DNA from: an uncultured Bacillota bacterium
GTDB lineage: Bacteria > Bacillota > Clostridia > Christensenellales > UBA1242
Length of the DNA stretch: 48,378 nt
Reading direction: 5' to 3'
Assembly: GCA_948465545.1 (NCBI GenBank)
Contig: CAOJXO010000008.1
Coordinates: 1-48,378, forward strand
Under the pieces are notes generated by a model. That model had not been told where the DNA came from, ran no database searches, and saw only the letters and a list, made by a program, of their open reading frames with translations. Position 1 is the stretch's first letter. Each line of letters opens with the position of its first letter. The position numbers were made by a program, and so were the translations under genes. Positions 18,700 through 26,536 of the stretch are shown in pieces.

Positions 18700-18728
18700 T
18701 TTGCTCTTTTAGTAGCAAATGATATAAT
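18700..18728 (+). promoter_or_regulatory. Hydrogenase promoter with overlapping inverted repeat
   Basis: TTGCTC (18701-18706), 16 bases, TATAAT (18723-18728). TTTGCT (18700-18705) and AGCAAA (18714-18719) form a perfect 6-bp inverted repeat over the -35 box and spacer, a plausible repressor site. Confidence 0.6.
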
Positions 18729-18753
18729 AATTATGTGTACAAGAGGAGAAAAA

Positions 18754-20283
18754 ATGAAATATAAATGCAATATTTGTGGATATACATACGATGAGAAAAA
18801 ACTCTCTGAAAAATTTAACAACCTTAAACTCGCGTGGAAATGTCCCGATTGCGGAGTCCCTAAAACCTATTTTCAAGAGGTGACAAAGTCAGAAAGACTG
18901 AAAAAGAATAGGGCTGTAAAGGGACAACAATATTCACAAGAAAGCATTTATATTGAAGTTAATGATGATTCCTGCTCGATTGAGAGGCAGAGTGACCTTT
19001 GTGTGTTATGTGGACAATGCAAGGATATTTGCAAAAAACAGCAGGGGGTATGTGGATATTTTGATTTAAATAGGATTGCAAAAAAATCCATTTGTATTGA
19101 TTGTGGACAATGTACGCTTGCTTGTCCGACTGGTGCAATAAGGTTAAAAAGTGAAATTGAGAATGTGAAAACCGCCCTTAACAATAAAAATAAAATTGTT
19201 GTTTTCCAAATAGCACCATCTGTTAGGGTTGCTATTGGAGAGGAGTTTTGCTTAGATTATGGCGTTAATTGTGAGGGGAAGTTGGTGTCTGCACTTAAAA
19301 TTTTGGGTGCAAAATATGTTTTTGATACCACTTTTGGGGCAGATTTAACCATTATGGAAGAAGCCTCAGAACTTATTGAACGAATAAATAAAAAGGGCGT
19401 AACGCCCATGTTTACAAGTTGCTGTCCTGCTTGGGTGAAGTTTGCGGAAGTGTTTTATCCAGAAATTTTGCCACACCTTTCTTCAACAAAAAGTCCTATC
19501 CTTATGCAAGGGGCGGTAATAAAAACATACTTTGCAAAGACTATGAATATTGACCCTAGCAAGATTATTCTGGTTGCTGTTACCCCATGCACTGCTAAAA
19601 AGGCAGAAATTAGACGTCAGGAAATGGATGCAAGTGCAAAATATATGAAAAATAATACCCTTCGTGATGTGGACTATGTTTTAACAGTAAGGGAACTTTC
19701 TGACTTGTTGCATGAGAAAAAGATTGACTTAGGTAGGGTGGCAGAGGCTGATTTTGATTCGCCACTTGGAAGAGCGAGCGGTGGCGGTGTGATTTTTGGA
19801 AACTCTGGCGGGGTTATGGAATCTGCACTTCGCACCGCACATTATATGCTTACTGGAAAGAACGTTGATAATATTGAGTTTAAAGAAGTGCGAGGCTTAA
19901 AAGGGATAAAAACTGCCAGTGCCAAAGTTGGGGATAAAATGTTAAGCGTAGCGATTGTTGCTGGAACTGGTAATGTAAGAAAATTTCTTGATAGAATTAA
20001 GAAGGGTGAGCATTTTGATTTTGTAGAGGTAATGGCTTGCCCTGGTGGATGTGTAACTGGCGGAGGTCAACCAAGACTGGGTGCGGAGGAAAGAAAGCAA
20101 GTATATAAAAAGCGTGCAGAGGGACTTTATAAACTTGACAAATCTTCAAAAACAAGATTTGCTCATGAAAATGAAGATATAAAAACATTATACTCTGAGT
20201 TTTTAGACAAACCGCTTAGTACATTGAGTAAACAACTTTTACATACATCCTATACCGATAAAAGTGATATATTAGGTAAATAA
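18754..20283 (+). CDS. [FeFe] hydrogenase with N-terminal rubredoxin-like domain
   Basis: 509 residues from ATG 18754, chosen for AGAGGAGA 5 bases upstream rather than the longer frame from 18673. Domains in order: a rubredoxin-like knuckle pair (Cys5, Cys8, Cys30, Cys33: CNICG and CPDCG); two [4Fe-4S] motifs (CVLCGQCKDIC and CIDCGQCTLACP); then the H-cluster domain with TSCCPAWVKF, TPCTAKKAEI and MACPGGCVTGGGQP; and a small-subunit-like tail ending KQLLHTSY. It catalyses reversible hydrogen formation and disposes of fermentation electrons. The fused rubredoxin suggests rubredoxin-type electron delivery. HydE, HydF and HydG maturases are not in the window. Confidence 0.93.
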   Translation: MKYKCNICGYTYDEKKLSEKFNNLKLAWKCPDCGVPKTYFQEVTKSERLKKNRAVKGQQYSQESIYIEVNDDSCSIERQSDLCVLCGQCKDICKKQQGVCGYFDLNRIAKKSICIDCGQCTLACPTGAIRLKSEIENVKTALNNKNKIVVFQIAPSVRVAIGEEFCLDYGVNCEGKLVSALKILGAKYVFDTTFGADLTIMEEASELIERINKKGVTPMFTSCCPAWVKFAEVFYPEILPHLSSTKSPILMQGAVIKTYFAKTMNIDPSKIILVAVTPCTAKKAEIRRQEMDASAKYMKNNTLRDVDYVLTVRELSDLLHEKKIDLGRVAEADFDSPLGRASGGGVIFGNSGGVMESALRTAHYMLTGKNVDNIEFKEVRGLKGIKTASAKVGDKMLSVAIVAGTGNVRKFLDRIKKGEHFDFVEVMACPGGCVTGGGQPRLGAEERKQVYKKRAEGLYKLDKSSKTRFAHENEDIKTLYSEFLDKPLSTLSKQLLHTSYTDKSDILGK

Positions 20284-20286
20284 AAA

Positions 20287-20310
20287 CGCAGGCAAAAGCC
20301 TGCTTTTTAT
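20287..20310 (+). terminator. Terminator after hydrogenase
   Basis: GCAGGC, AAAA, GCCTGC, TTTTTATT. Confidence 0.9.
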
Positions 20311-20828
20311 TAAAAATTATAATTACAATCTTCATTTAATGGTCTGTTATTCCATTTGTCATTTCCGTTAGATTTGATTATGGTGGTAAAAACAACAAAG
20401 TTCCCAGTGTTACCGAGAGCATCATCATAAGTATATGGTTCAATAAGCATACCCTTTTTAGTATATAAAATAACAGATTCTTTATTTACAATAATGTCTG
20501 TATAAAGTCTAAAATAGTTATACTTATGTTCTTTAACCCGATTAATAGTAAAATCAAATACTTGAGATCCTATACCTTTTTGTCGGAAATTTGGCAGTAC
20601 CCCAAACCAGCCCATAAATGCATCTTCTTTATTATTATCAAAGTCGTACCAGCCTGTTATAGCACAGGGTTGATTATTAAAATATACAACAAAATATTCA
20701 CTGATAGCAGTGTTTGAAAAATATTTTTCATAGTCTTCATCGCTGTTAGATTCGGGGAATAAAAGATGTTTGATTGTAAGGCAGTCGTTAAGGTTTTGCC
20801 TAGTAAGTTTTTCAAATCTGAGTTTCAT
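20310..20828 (-). CDS. GNAT-family N-acetyltransferase
   Basis: 172 residues. The acetyl-CoA-binding motif A is clear: AFMGWFGVLPNFRQKGIGSQV, with the Q/R-x-x-G-x-G/A loop RQKGIG. It is followed by the helix and the typical YTKKGM segment of motif B. The substrate is not predictable. It stands alone on the minus strand, converging on the hydrogenase terminator. Confidence 0.85.
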   Translation of the reverse strand: MKLRFEKLTRQNLNDCLTIKHLLFPESNSDEDYEKYFSNTAISEYFVVYFNNQPCAITGWYDFDNNKEDAFMGWFGVLPNFRQKGIGSQVFDFTINRVKEHKYNYFRLYTDIIVNKESVILYTKKGMLIEPYTYDDALGNTGNFVVFTTIIKSNGNDKWNNRPLNEDCNYNF

Positions 20829-20859
20829 AAAAATCCTCTAAAATTACAAAAATTAATTT

Positions 20860-20947
20860 TGGCGGAGAGTGGCGGATTCGAACCGCCGAAGGCTTGCACC
20901 TTACCGCTTTTCGAGAGCGGCACATTCGACCTCTCTGACAACTCTCC
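20860..20947 (-). tRNA. tRNA-Ser(CGA)
   Basis: 88 bases including an encoded CCA. Acceptor GGAGAGT pairs with ACTCTCC, discriminator G. Anticodon stem CCGCT/AGCGG with loop CTCGAAA (anticodon CGA, reads UCG). Long variable arm of a class II tRNA, and T-loop GGTTCGAATCC. Confidence 0.95.
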
Positions 20948-20958
20948 ATATATCCGAA

Positions 20959-20988
20959 ATTATACATCTTAATTTGTCTATTTGTCAA
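20959..20988 (-). promoter_or_regulatory. tRNA-Ser promoter
   Basis: On the minus strand TTGACA (20988-20983), 18 bases, TATAAT (20964-20959), directly upstream of the tRNA. Confidence 0.8.
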
Positions 20989-20998
20989 TAAAATCAAT

Positions 20999-21026
20999 TT
21001 GAGAAATATGGTGCTTTTGATATAAT
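20999..21026 (+). promoter_or_regulatory. Exonuclease III promoter, leaderless layout
   Basis: TTGAGA (20999-21004), 16 bases, TATAAT (21021-21026). The start codon follows 6 bases after the -10 box. Confidence 0.75.
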
Positions 21027-21032
21027 ATCTAT

Positions 21033-21794
21033 ATGAAAATTGTTACATATAATTTAAATGGCATTAGGGCGGCGTGCAATAAAGGATTGAATGACTGGAT
21101 TCAAAACAGTGGTATTGATATTTTCTGTTTTCAGGAAACTAGGGCAACAGAGGAGCAGATAAAAAGTGTGCTGGATACCACTGGTTATCATGCATATTTT
21201 AATGTCGCAGAGAGAAAAGGGTATAGTGGCACAGGGGTGTTAACCAAAAAAGAACCTTTGGAAGTAATGACTTTTTTACCATCGGTCAAAGATGACAATG
21301 AGGGGCGATTGCTTCTTCTTAAATATGAAGGGTTTTCAATACTTGACTATTATACTCCAAATGGTGGTTCTAGACTTGATTTTAAGTTTGAATTTATGAA
21401 TAATGTGCTTAATGATATTAGAGCGATTATAAAAGATGATGAACTTATTATTTGTACCGACTTTAACATTGCACACACAGAGCAGGATGTTTCTAACCCC
21501 AAAGCGTGTCGCAACCGCACGGGATTCTTACCAGAGGAATGCAAACTTTTTGATGAGTATTTGAAGGCGGGGCTTAATGATTGTTATCGCAGACTGCACC
21601 CACAAGGGGAGGCATTTACTTGGAGTTCGTACTCTGCAAAGGCAACGGGGAATAAGGCAGGTTGGCTTTATAGGTTTGATTATATCTTTGCAAGTGACAG
21701 TATTGCAGACAGGCTTATTAAATGTGACAATCTTCTTGACAAGGATTACAGCGATCATTATCCAGTACTTGCCGAATTTAATATTAGGTTATAA
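21033..21794 (+). CDS. xth: Exodeoxyribonuclease III (AP endonuclease)
   Basis: 253 residues. Family motifs: MKIVTYNLNGIRAA (Asn ligand), CFQETRA (metal-binding Glu), YYTPNGG, DFNIAHTEQDVSNPKA and the catalytic His in DKDYSDHYPVLAEF. It removes 3' blocking groups and cuts at abasic sites in base-excision repair. The ATG lies about where transcription should start (TATAAT ends at 21026), and no Shine-Dalgarno sequence precedes it, so translation is probably leaderless. Confidence 0.95.
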   Translation: MKIVTYNLNGIRAACNKGLNDWIQNSGIDIFCFQETRATEEQIKSVLDTTGYHAYFNVAERKGYSGTGVLTKKEPLEVMTFLPSVKDDNEGRLLLLKYEGFSILDYYTPNGGSRLDFKFEFMNNVLNDIRAIIKDDELIICTDFNIAHTEQDVSNPKACRNRTGFLPEECKLFDEYLKAGLNDCYRRLHPQGEAFTWSSYSAKATGNKAGWLYRFDYIFASDSIADRLIKCDNLLDKDYSDHYPVLAEFNIRL

Positions 21795-21828
21795 AAAAGG
21801 CTTACTTTAAGTAAGCCTTTTTATTTTA
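21793..21828. terminator. Bidirectional terminator
   Basis: AAAAAGGCTTACT/AGTAAGCCTTTTT hairpin flanked by A and T runs, shared by exonuclease III (plus) and the pilin-like gene (minus). Confidence 0.9.
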
Positions 21829-22188
21829 ATGTAATAATGCGGAAATCATTGCAGGACCAACATAACCACCTTGTGAAACATCACCAAGGGCTGCATTAAG
21901 AATGATTGGGAGAAGTACATTGATAAATAGTACTAAGAATAACAGTATTGCAACACCAATGATTGTATTTTTAAGTCTGTCTACTGCTTTTTTTCTGGCG
22001 TCATCACTTTCGCTTTTTGCAAGATTAATACCAAGAATCACAGCATACACAGTGCCTGCACCCCCAACCAGAGCAAGAAGGGCATATAAAATATAAGGCA
22101 AAACAGAATATACATCATTAAGCCATGCGTATGGACCATAGAATTTATATGGAATAATTGCTAAAACATTTGAAATTAAATTAAACAT
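21826..22188 (-). CDS. Small membrane protein, VirB2/TrbC pilin-like
   Basis: 120 residues. Two long hydrophobic helices (YSVLPYILYALLALVGGAGTVYAVIL and TIIGVAILLFLVLFINVLLPIIL) flank a short charged loop (KSESDDARKKAVDRLK). This is the layout of TrbC/VirB2-type and Mbov_0395-like conjugative pilin subunits. It is clearly a paralogue of the protein at 22316-22699. AGGAG precedes it at a loose distance. No VirB4, VirB6, VirD4 or relaxase gene is present, so a role in conjugation is not supported by context; another membrane or pilus-like role is possible. Confidence 0.6.
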   Translation of the reverse strand: MFNLISNVLAIIPYKFYGPYAWLNDVYSVLPYILYALLALVGGAGTVYAVILGINLAKSESDDARKKAVDRLKNTIIGVAILLFLVLFINVLLPIILNAALGDVSQGGYVGPAMISALLH

Positions 22189-22277
22189 TATTTTTTAACT
22201 CCTATATATTTAATAGTTTAACATATATTTTTATATTTTACAATTAATTTTGCAAATGTTATTTATTTTTTGGTACA

Positions 22278-22308
22278 AAAAAACCGCTCAAGGGGAGCGG
22301 TTTTAATT
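22278..22308 (-). terminator. Terminator after the second pilin-like gene
   Basis: On the minus strand AAAACCGCTC, CCCTT, GAGCGGTTTTTTT. Confidence 0.88.
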
Positions 22309-22315
22309 TGAAATT

Positions 22316-22699
22316 TTAGCGAATAATCATTTTGAGTGCAGTAATTACACCTGCAGGTTGATTTGGTTTTGATGGATTGTTGATATCTGTACCAATGAAG
22401 GCTTGAACGATAAGTGGTAATAATTCATTGAAGAATAATACAAGCACAACAGTAACAGCAACGGCAATCAAAACAGTAATTAAGTGTTTTTTAGCATCAT
22501 CACGCTTAGATTGATCTTCAGCACGTGCAAGTTGTACGCCAAGATAAATTGCATAAATAGCACCAACAGCACCAACTAAGCCCATAAGAACATAGAGTAC
22601 GATAGAAATTGTACCAAATACTTGTCCCATCCAGCCATAAGTTGTGTTTTCTGCTGGGAATAAGTTAGCCCATCCTAATAAATTTGAAAGAAAATTCAT
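22316..22699 (-). CDS. Small membrane protein, VirB2/TrbC pilin-like (paralogue)
   Basis: 127 residues with the same plan as its neighbour: helix ISIVLYVLMGLVGAVGAIYAIYLG, charged loop ARAEDQSKRDDAKKH, helix LITVLIAVAVTVVLVLFFNELLPLIV, and a short polar C-terminus. GGAGG with good spacing precedes the ATG, and it has its own terminator. The loop, rich in Asp/Lys/Arg, and the LLP(L/I)I motif at the end of helix 2 are shared with 21826-22188. Type IV secretion pilins are the closest recognised family. The rest of such a system is missing here. Confidence 0.6.
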   Translation of the reverse strand: MNFLSNLLGWANLFPAENTTYGWMGQVFGTISIVLYVLMGLVGAVGAIYAIYLGVQLARAEDQSKRDDAKKHLITVLIAVAVTVVLVLFFNELLPLIVQAFIGTDINNPSKPNQPAGVITALKMIIR

Positions 22700-22839
22700 A
22701 ACAAACCTCCATTAATTAATTTTTCTTTGTTTTATTTACAAAACCATAATAGCACAAAAAAAAATATACTCCAAACATTTTTAACATATTTTTTGAAAAA
22801 TATAAAAATATTTTTTAATTAATTTTTATATGAAAAAAT

Positions 22840-22862
22840 AGGCGTTAAATATACGCCTTAAT
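22840..22862 (-). terminator. Terminator after the 59-aa hydrophobic ORF
   Basis: On the minus strand AGGCGT, ATATTTA, ACGCCT, ATTTTTTC. Confidence 0.75.
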
Positions 22863-22890
22863 TTTTCACCTTTTATTTTTTAATTATTTA

Positions 22891-23070
22891 TTATCCAAAA
22901 ATACTATTAGGACAGGTGTTTTGCCCGCAAGACCAGTTGTTATTATTGTTTCCAGAGAGTGCTAAAAGCAATAATAACAGAAAATTAGTATTTGTTGCAA
23001 GGTTGGTATCAGTGGTTGATGCAAATACTGATAAAAGAAGAACAATTAAAACATCTTGTGAGAAATTCAT
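22891..23070 (-). CDS. Small hydrophobic Asn-rich protein, 59 aa, unknown
   Basis: Starts MNFSQDVLIVLLLSVFAS, continues with a polar segment rich in Thr/Asn, then FLLLLLLALSG, a run of five Asn, and a C-terminal part with two cysteines (SCGQNTC). The strong GGAGG ribosome binding site 8 bases before the ATG and the terminator at 22840-22862 support it. It lies on the same strand and upstream of the two pilin-like genes but is transcriptionally separate. The two hydrophobic stretches suggest a membrane peptide. Small Leu- and Asn-rich peptides are common in Clostridia, but no named family was recognised. Confidence 0.6.
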   Translation of the reverse strand: MNFSQDVLIVLLLSVFASTTDTNLATNTNFLLLLLLALSGNNNNNWSCGQNTCPNSIFG

Positions 23071-23222
23071 TTATTTACCTCCATTTCTACAAAAATCCTT
23101 TTTTATCTATCAAAATAAACATTTTTTAATTTGATTTTTATCTTTGGTAAATGGCAAAATTATATTGGTTACAAAAATATATATGTAAACTTAGAAAAAT
23201 GTGTGAATGCGAGGATTAAATT

Positions 23223-23558
23223 ATGGAGAATAAATTTTTATTATTAAATGAAAGAAACAAGAGGGATATTCTTGGTGCTTTGCCGACAGAAAGTGATATA
23301 TTAAAACTTGCAGATTATTTTCAGAATTTTTCAGATTCTACAAGGATAAAAATTTTATCCTGTCTTTCTATGATGAATATGTGTGTGAACGACCTTTCAA
23401 ATGTGCTTGGCATAAATCAAACAACAATAAGCCATCAGTTGAAACAACTTAAAGATCAAAACCTTGTGTCATACAAGCGGGACGGCAAGATTTTGATTTA
23501 CGGACTTACAAGTGATAGTGTTAATGACATTATGCTTTATGCGATTAACGCCTTTTAA
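23223..23558 (+). CDS. ArsR-family winged-helix regulator
   Basis: 111 residues. The core SDSTRIKILSCLSMMNMCVNDLSNVLGINQTTISHQLKQLKDQNLVSYKRDGKILIYGL is a standard ArsR/SmtB DNA-binding domain. The helix-3 metal site normally reads CVCDL; here it is CVNDL, so one canonical cysteine is missing and the sensed signal may not be a thiol-bound metal. GAGG precedes the ATG. No metal efflux gene adjoins it. Four bases after its stop lies a consensus promoter for the next gene, which would be an obvious place for control. Confidence 0.85.
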   Translation: MENKFLLLNERNKRDILGALPTESDILKLADYFQNFSDSTRIKILSCLSMMNMCVNDLSNVLGINQTTISHQLKQLKDQNLVSYKRDGKILIYGLTSDSVNDIMLYAINAF

Positions 23559-23561
23559 TAT

Positions 23562-23590
23562 TTGACAAATATATTGCTTCGTTTTATAAT
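23562..23590 (+). promoter_or_regulatory. Perfect consensus sigma-A promoter
   Basis: TTGACA (23562-23567), 17 bases, TATAAT (23585-23590). Confidence 0.92.
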
Positions 23591-23606
23591 TAGTTTGGAG
23601 AAAATT

Positions 23607-24074
23607 ATGAAACGAGTTATTACAACTTTAAATGAGATGTCTTTTGATTTGCCAAAAGGGTGGGCTTTATCTGAAGATGTTTACAGCCTTCCAAATGGGC
23701 AAGGCATGATTAACAAAGAAAACTATATTTCAGATAAAGGCGAAGTGATTTCTTTATTTGAGGTAAAGCGTGACCCTGACGACTTTTTTATCTATTATGA
23801 CAACCTAGTAAACAACTACACCCAGATTACTCAAAAGTATTCGCTTGCAAAGAAGTGCAATCTTAAAGTGGGAGAGTTTATTCTTCCAACCTATATAATA
23901 AAGGGGTTTGAGGGTGATAAGCAATTTTATTGTATGCAGGTATTTGTCAACTGCGGTGACTGTCTTGCCTGCTTCATGCTTAATCTACCTAAAATAGAGG
24001 CCTCTATGAAAAAGACGATTGAAAACAATCATGTGGTAGGCGAACTTGTTAAAATATTGAGGACTGTGGAATGA
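23607..24074 (+). CDS. Conserved-looking hypothetical protein, 155 aa
   Basis: Start set at ATG 23607 because TTTGGAGAAA precedes it and because the longer frame from 23562 would run through the promoter. No signal peptide or membrane helix. It begins MKRVITTLNEMSFDLPKGWALSED, a pattern seen in small DcrB/DUF1795-like proteins that read 'FDLPKGW'; that link is weak. It overlaps queH by 4 bases (ATGA), so the two, and probably lepB, are one transcript from the strong promoter at 23562. Confidence 0.6.
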   Translation: MKRVITTLNEMSFDLPKGWALSEDVYSLPNGQGMINKENYISDKGEVISLFEVKRDPDDFFIYYDNLVNNYTQITQKYSLAKKCNLKVGEFILPTYIIKGFEGDKQFYCMQVFVNCGDCLACFMLNLPKIEASMKKTIENNHVVGELVKILRTVE

Positions 24075-24601
24075 AAAAGTTGCTTTTACATAGTTGCTGT
24101 GGTCCATGCAGTACCCATGTTATCAATGTGCTTAAAAACGATTATGATATAACCATATTATATTACAATCCAAATATAGATACGTTGGAAGAGTTCAACC
24201 ATAGGCTTGCAGAGCAGAAACGATATTGTGAGGCGATTGGTGTAAAGGTTATGGAAGTGCCATACGACGCAAACGAATATCTGACGGCGGTTGAGGGGCT
24301 TGAAAACGAACCTGAGGGTGGAAGCCGTTGTACGAAATGTTTTAGGCTGAGGCTTGACAAAACGGCAAGTCTTGCCAAAACTCTTGGCTATGATTGTTTT
24401 GCCACTACACTTACAGTAAGCCCACATAAAAACAGTGTGGTTATTAATGGTGTAGGCAAAGATGTTGAATTAGAACAAAAAATCGAATTTGTTGATGGTA
24501 ATTTTAAGAAGCAAGATGGATATAAAAAAAGTATAGAACTTGCGAAAGAGTATAACTTATATAGGCAGAGTTATTGTGGTTGCAAATTTTCAAAACGATA
24601 G
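24071..24601 (+). CDS. queH: Epoxyqueuosine reductase QueH
   Basis: 176 residues, the compact QueH (formerly DUF208) type. N-terminal HSCCGPCSTHV, the paired cysteines RCTKCFRLRL and the C-terminal QSYCGCKFSKR together supply the Fe-S and metal cysteines of the family; ATTLTVSPHKN is also diagnostic. It performs the last step of queuosine synthesis in tRNA (epoxyqueuosine to queuosine). It overlaps the upstream gene and is followed after 8 bases by signal peptidase I. Confidence 0.93.
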   Translation: MKKLLLHSCCGPCSTHVINVLKNDYDITILYYNPNIDTLEEFNHRLAEQKRYCEAIGVKVMEVPYDANEYLTAVEGLENEPEGGSRCTKCFRLRLDKTASLAKTLGYDCFATTLTVSPHKNSVVINGVGKDVELEQKIEFVDGNFKKQDGYKKSIELAKEYNLYRQSYCGCKFSKR

Positions 24602-24609
24602 GGAGAAAG

Positions 24610-25440
24610 ATGGAACAGAAAGAGTTTCCTAATTTTAAAGAAGAACGAAAGGAAAAAGAAGAAAATAGGATATGGATGATGCTATGTAGTTTTTTTATGG
24701 CTATTTTTGCCGTGCTTATTTTTGCCGTGCTTTGCCGTACTATTTTCTATGTAAACTTTAAGTACTATCCTGTTCGCGGAACTTCAATGCAACCTACGAT
24801 AAATCCTGATATTACTAGTACGGTGGTGCAGGATGGGGTGTTCGCACAATATAACTCTTCGATTGATTATGATGATATTATCATTATTCAACTTCCTAAT
24901 GCGACAAACACCATTATCAAACGTGTTATTGCCAAAGAGGGCGATAAGGTTTGTATTCGCAGATACCCTGAGTATAACAATGAATATAGGGTGTCAGTAA
25001 TACGAAATGGAACTAATACCATTGAGGTTCTAGAAGAGGACTATATTAATGGTTACACTGACTGGTCTAGAAACGAATCTTATAATGTAGACTATGGCGA
25101 TTATACTGTTGATTATGAGAACGCATTCTATCGCACCTATTTACAGGGCGGTGAAGAGGATATTCATGTAAGTCTTGTAAAAGAAGATGACGGCTGTCAA
25201 TATCTATACTATCAAGTAATGGCACATCATATTTTCTACCTTGGCGATAATAGGGCGGTCAGCAAAGATGCCCGTGCAAATGGCACTATAAGTGAGAGTG
25301 GAGTTGTTGGCGTAGTAAAAATTATAGTACGAAATGTGGTTGATGCGGATACTGGCATTGCACTTTGGTGGGAAAAGTTTAAGGCAGTAATAACATACTT
25401 TTTCGACGAAATAGGCAACTTTTTCGCATGGAGTTATTAA
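24610..25440 (+). CDS. lepB: Signal peptidase I
   Basis: 276 residues from ATG 24610 (GGGAGA upstream; the longer frame from 24574 overlaps queH). One N-terminal membrane helix (WMMLCSFFMAIFAVLIFAVLC), box B with catalytic Ser59 in RGTSMQPT, box D with the general base Lys104 in IIKRVIAKEGD, and box E GDNRAVSKDAR. A large insert rich in Asn/Tyr/Asp separates boxes D and E. It cleaves Sec signal peptides on the outer face of the membrane; candidate clients in this window are the surface proteins at 7783, 36023 and 46762. Confidence 0.93.
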   Translation: MEQKEFPNFKEERKEKEENRIWMMLCSFFMAIFAVLIFAVLCRTIFYVNFKYYPVRGTSMQPTINPDITSTVVQDGVFAQYNSSIDYDDIIIIQLPNATNTIIKRVIAKEGDKVCIRRYPEYNNEYRVSVIRNGTNTIEVLEEDYINGYTDWSRNESYNVDYGDYTVDYENAFYRTYLQGGEEDIHVSLVKEDDGCQYLYYQVMAHHIFYLGDNRAVSKDARANGTISESGVVGVVKIIVRNVVDADTGIALWWEKFKAVITYFFDEIGNFFAWSY

Positions 25441-25447
25441 AAATGTT

Positions 25448-25475
25448 TTGTTTTTAAGGGCTTTTATGATATGAT
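25448..25475 (+). promoter_or_regulatory. HU promoter
   Basis: TTGTTT (25448-25453), 16 bases, TATGAT (25470-25475). Confidence 0.55.
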
Positions 25476-25518
25476 GAATTTAAGGCAACGGCCAAAGGTA
25501 TAAAAGGAGAGATGATAA

Positions 25519-25794
25519 ATGAATAAAGCAGAGTTTATCAAAGCATTCGCAGACAAGGCAAACTTTACTCAAAAAGATGCAGGTATTGCTTTTGATGCAA
25601 TGGCAGCAACCATCGCTGACATACTTAATAAAGGAGAAAAAATACAAATCGCTGGTTTCGGTACTTATGAAGTGAAGAAAAGGGCAGCAAGAACTGGAAT
25701 TAATCCTCTTACTAAAGAAAAGATTAAAATTGATGCTACCAAAGTTCCTTCTTTCAAATTTGGAAACAGTTTTAAAGATATTGTTAATAAATAA
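25519..25794 (+). CDS. hup: HU-family DNA-binding protein
   Basis: 91 residues: MNKAEFIKAFADKANFTQKDA, GEKIQIAGFGTYEVKKRAARTGINPLTKEKI and VPSFKFGNSFKDIVNK. The beta-arm proline in GINP and the GFG motif are present. The homodimer bends DNA and compacts the nucleoid. AAAGGAGAG precedes it; monocistronic with its own promoter and terminator. Confidence 0.97.
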   Translation: MNKAEFIKAFADKANFTQKDAGIAFDAMAATIADILNKGEKIQIAGFGTYEVKKRAARTGINPLTKEKIKIDATKVPSFKFGNSFKDIVNK

Positions 25795-25795
25795 A

Positions 25796-25824
25796 AAAAA
25801 GACTGACACTTGTCAGTCTTTTTT
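25796..25824. terminator. Bidirectional terminator between HU and rubrerythrin
   Basis: AAAAAAGACTGACA, CT, TGTCAGTCTTTTTT. Confidence 0.92.
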
Positions 25825-25849
25825 ATTGTGTATTTGCTTGTTTATGGGG

Positions 25850-26434
25850 CTAATTGAGTTGTGGTATCATCACATAGCCTTGTGGATAATTGCAGAGAGG
25901 GCATACAGTCCATGCCTCTTTGGCTTGTTCGGTGTGTCCGCAATTAGAACATTCCCATTGAACCTTGTCCGCAGTTTTATATAATTTATTTGCTTTGTAA
26001 AGTTTTGCAAGTGTTTGTAATTTTGTAAAGTGATGATTTTCTACCTCTGCAATCAGCATTAGTGCTTTTGCAATTTCAGGAAAGCCCTCATCTTTTGCCA
26101 CTTTGGCGAAACTAGGATAGATGTTTTTTGCTTCATACTCTTCTATCTGAGATGCTGTGTGTAAACTTTGTGAAAGCATTGATGGTTCAAATGGATAGCC
26201 TGCTTCTATTGGTACATTATCCTCCTTACCTTTGCAGTTTTCAAGCATAAGGTCATATATTTTTGAAGCGTGTGCCATTTCATTTTTTGCAAGAATTTTC
26301 AGTTGGTCGGAAATAAACGAAAAACCTTCTGACACGGCGGCTTTTGCCATAAATTGGTATCTTGCACCGTCTTGACATTCGGCAGCAAAGGCTCTTGCAA
26401 GATTTTCCTTTGTTTTACTTAAATTAAAATCCAT
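25850..26434 (-). CDS. rbr: Rubrerythrin
   Basis: 194 residues. The N-terminal four-helix di-iron domain has the iron-ligand patterns ARAFAAECQDGARY, KNEMAHASKIY, EEYEAKNIYPSFAKVAKDEG and EVENHHFTKL. The C-terminal rubredoxin-like domain has CSNCGH and CPLCNYP. It is an NADH-linked (via electron carriers) peroxidase protecting anaerobes from hydrogen peroxide. AAGGAGG precedes the start. Confidence 0.95.
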   Translation of the reverse strand: MDFNLSKTKENLARAFAAECQDGARYQFMAKAAVSEGFSFISDQLKILAKNEMAHASKIYDLMLENCKGKEDNVPIEAGYPFEPSMLSQSLHTASQIEEYEAKNIYPSFAKVAKDEGFPEIAKALMLIAEVENHHFTKLQTLAKLYKANKLYKTADKVQWECSNCGHTEQAKEAWTVCPLCNYPQGYVMIPQLN

Positions 26435-26536
26435 AAATCCTCCTTGAATACAATAATTTTATCCATTAAACTCTTTGTTAAACATTTGCTTTTTTTTTGT
26501 TAATTTTGTAAACTCTAAATATAAGGAGAACCACTT

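Noticed and set aside
18673..18753. Longer N-terminus for the hydrogenase from ATG 18673
   Set aside because: It would begin upstream of the -35 box; the promoter and AGAGGAGA support ATG 18754.
23562..23606. Upstream start for the hypothetical gene before queH
   Set aside because: The extra residues are translated from the consensus promoter itself; ATG 23607 has a good ribosome binding site.
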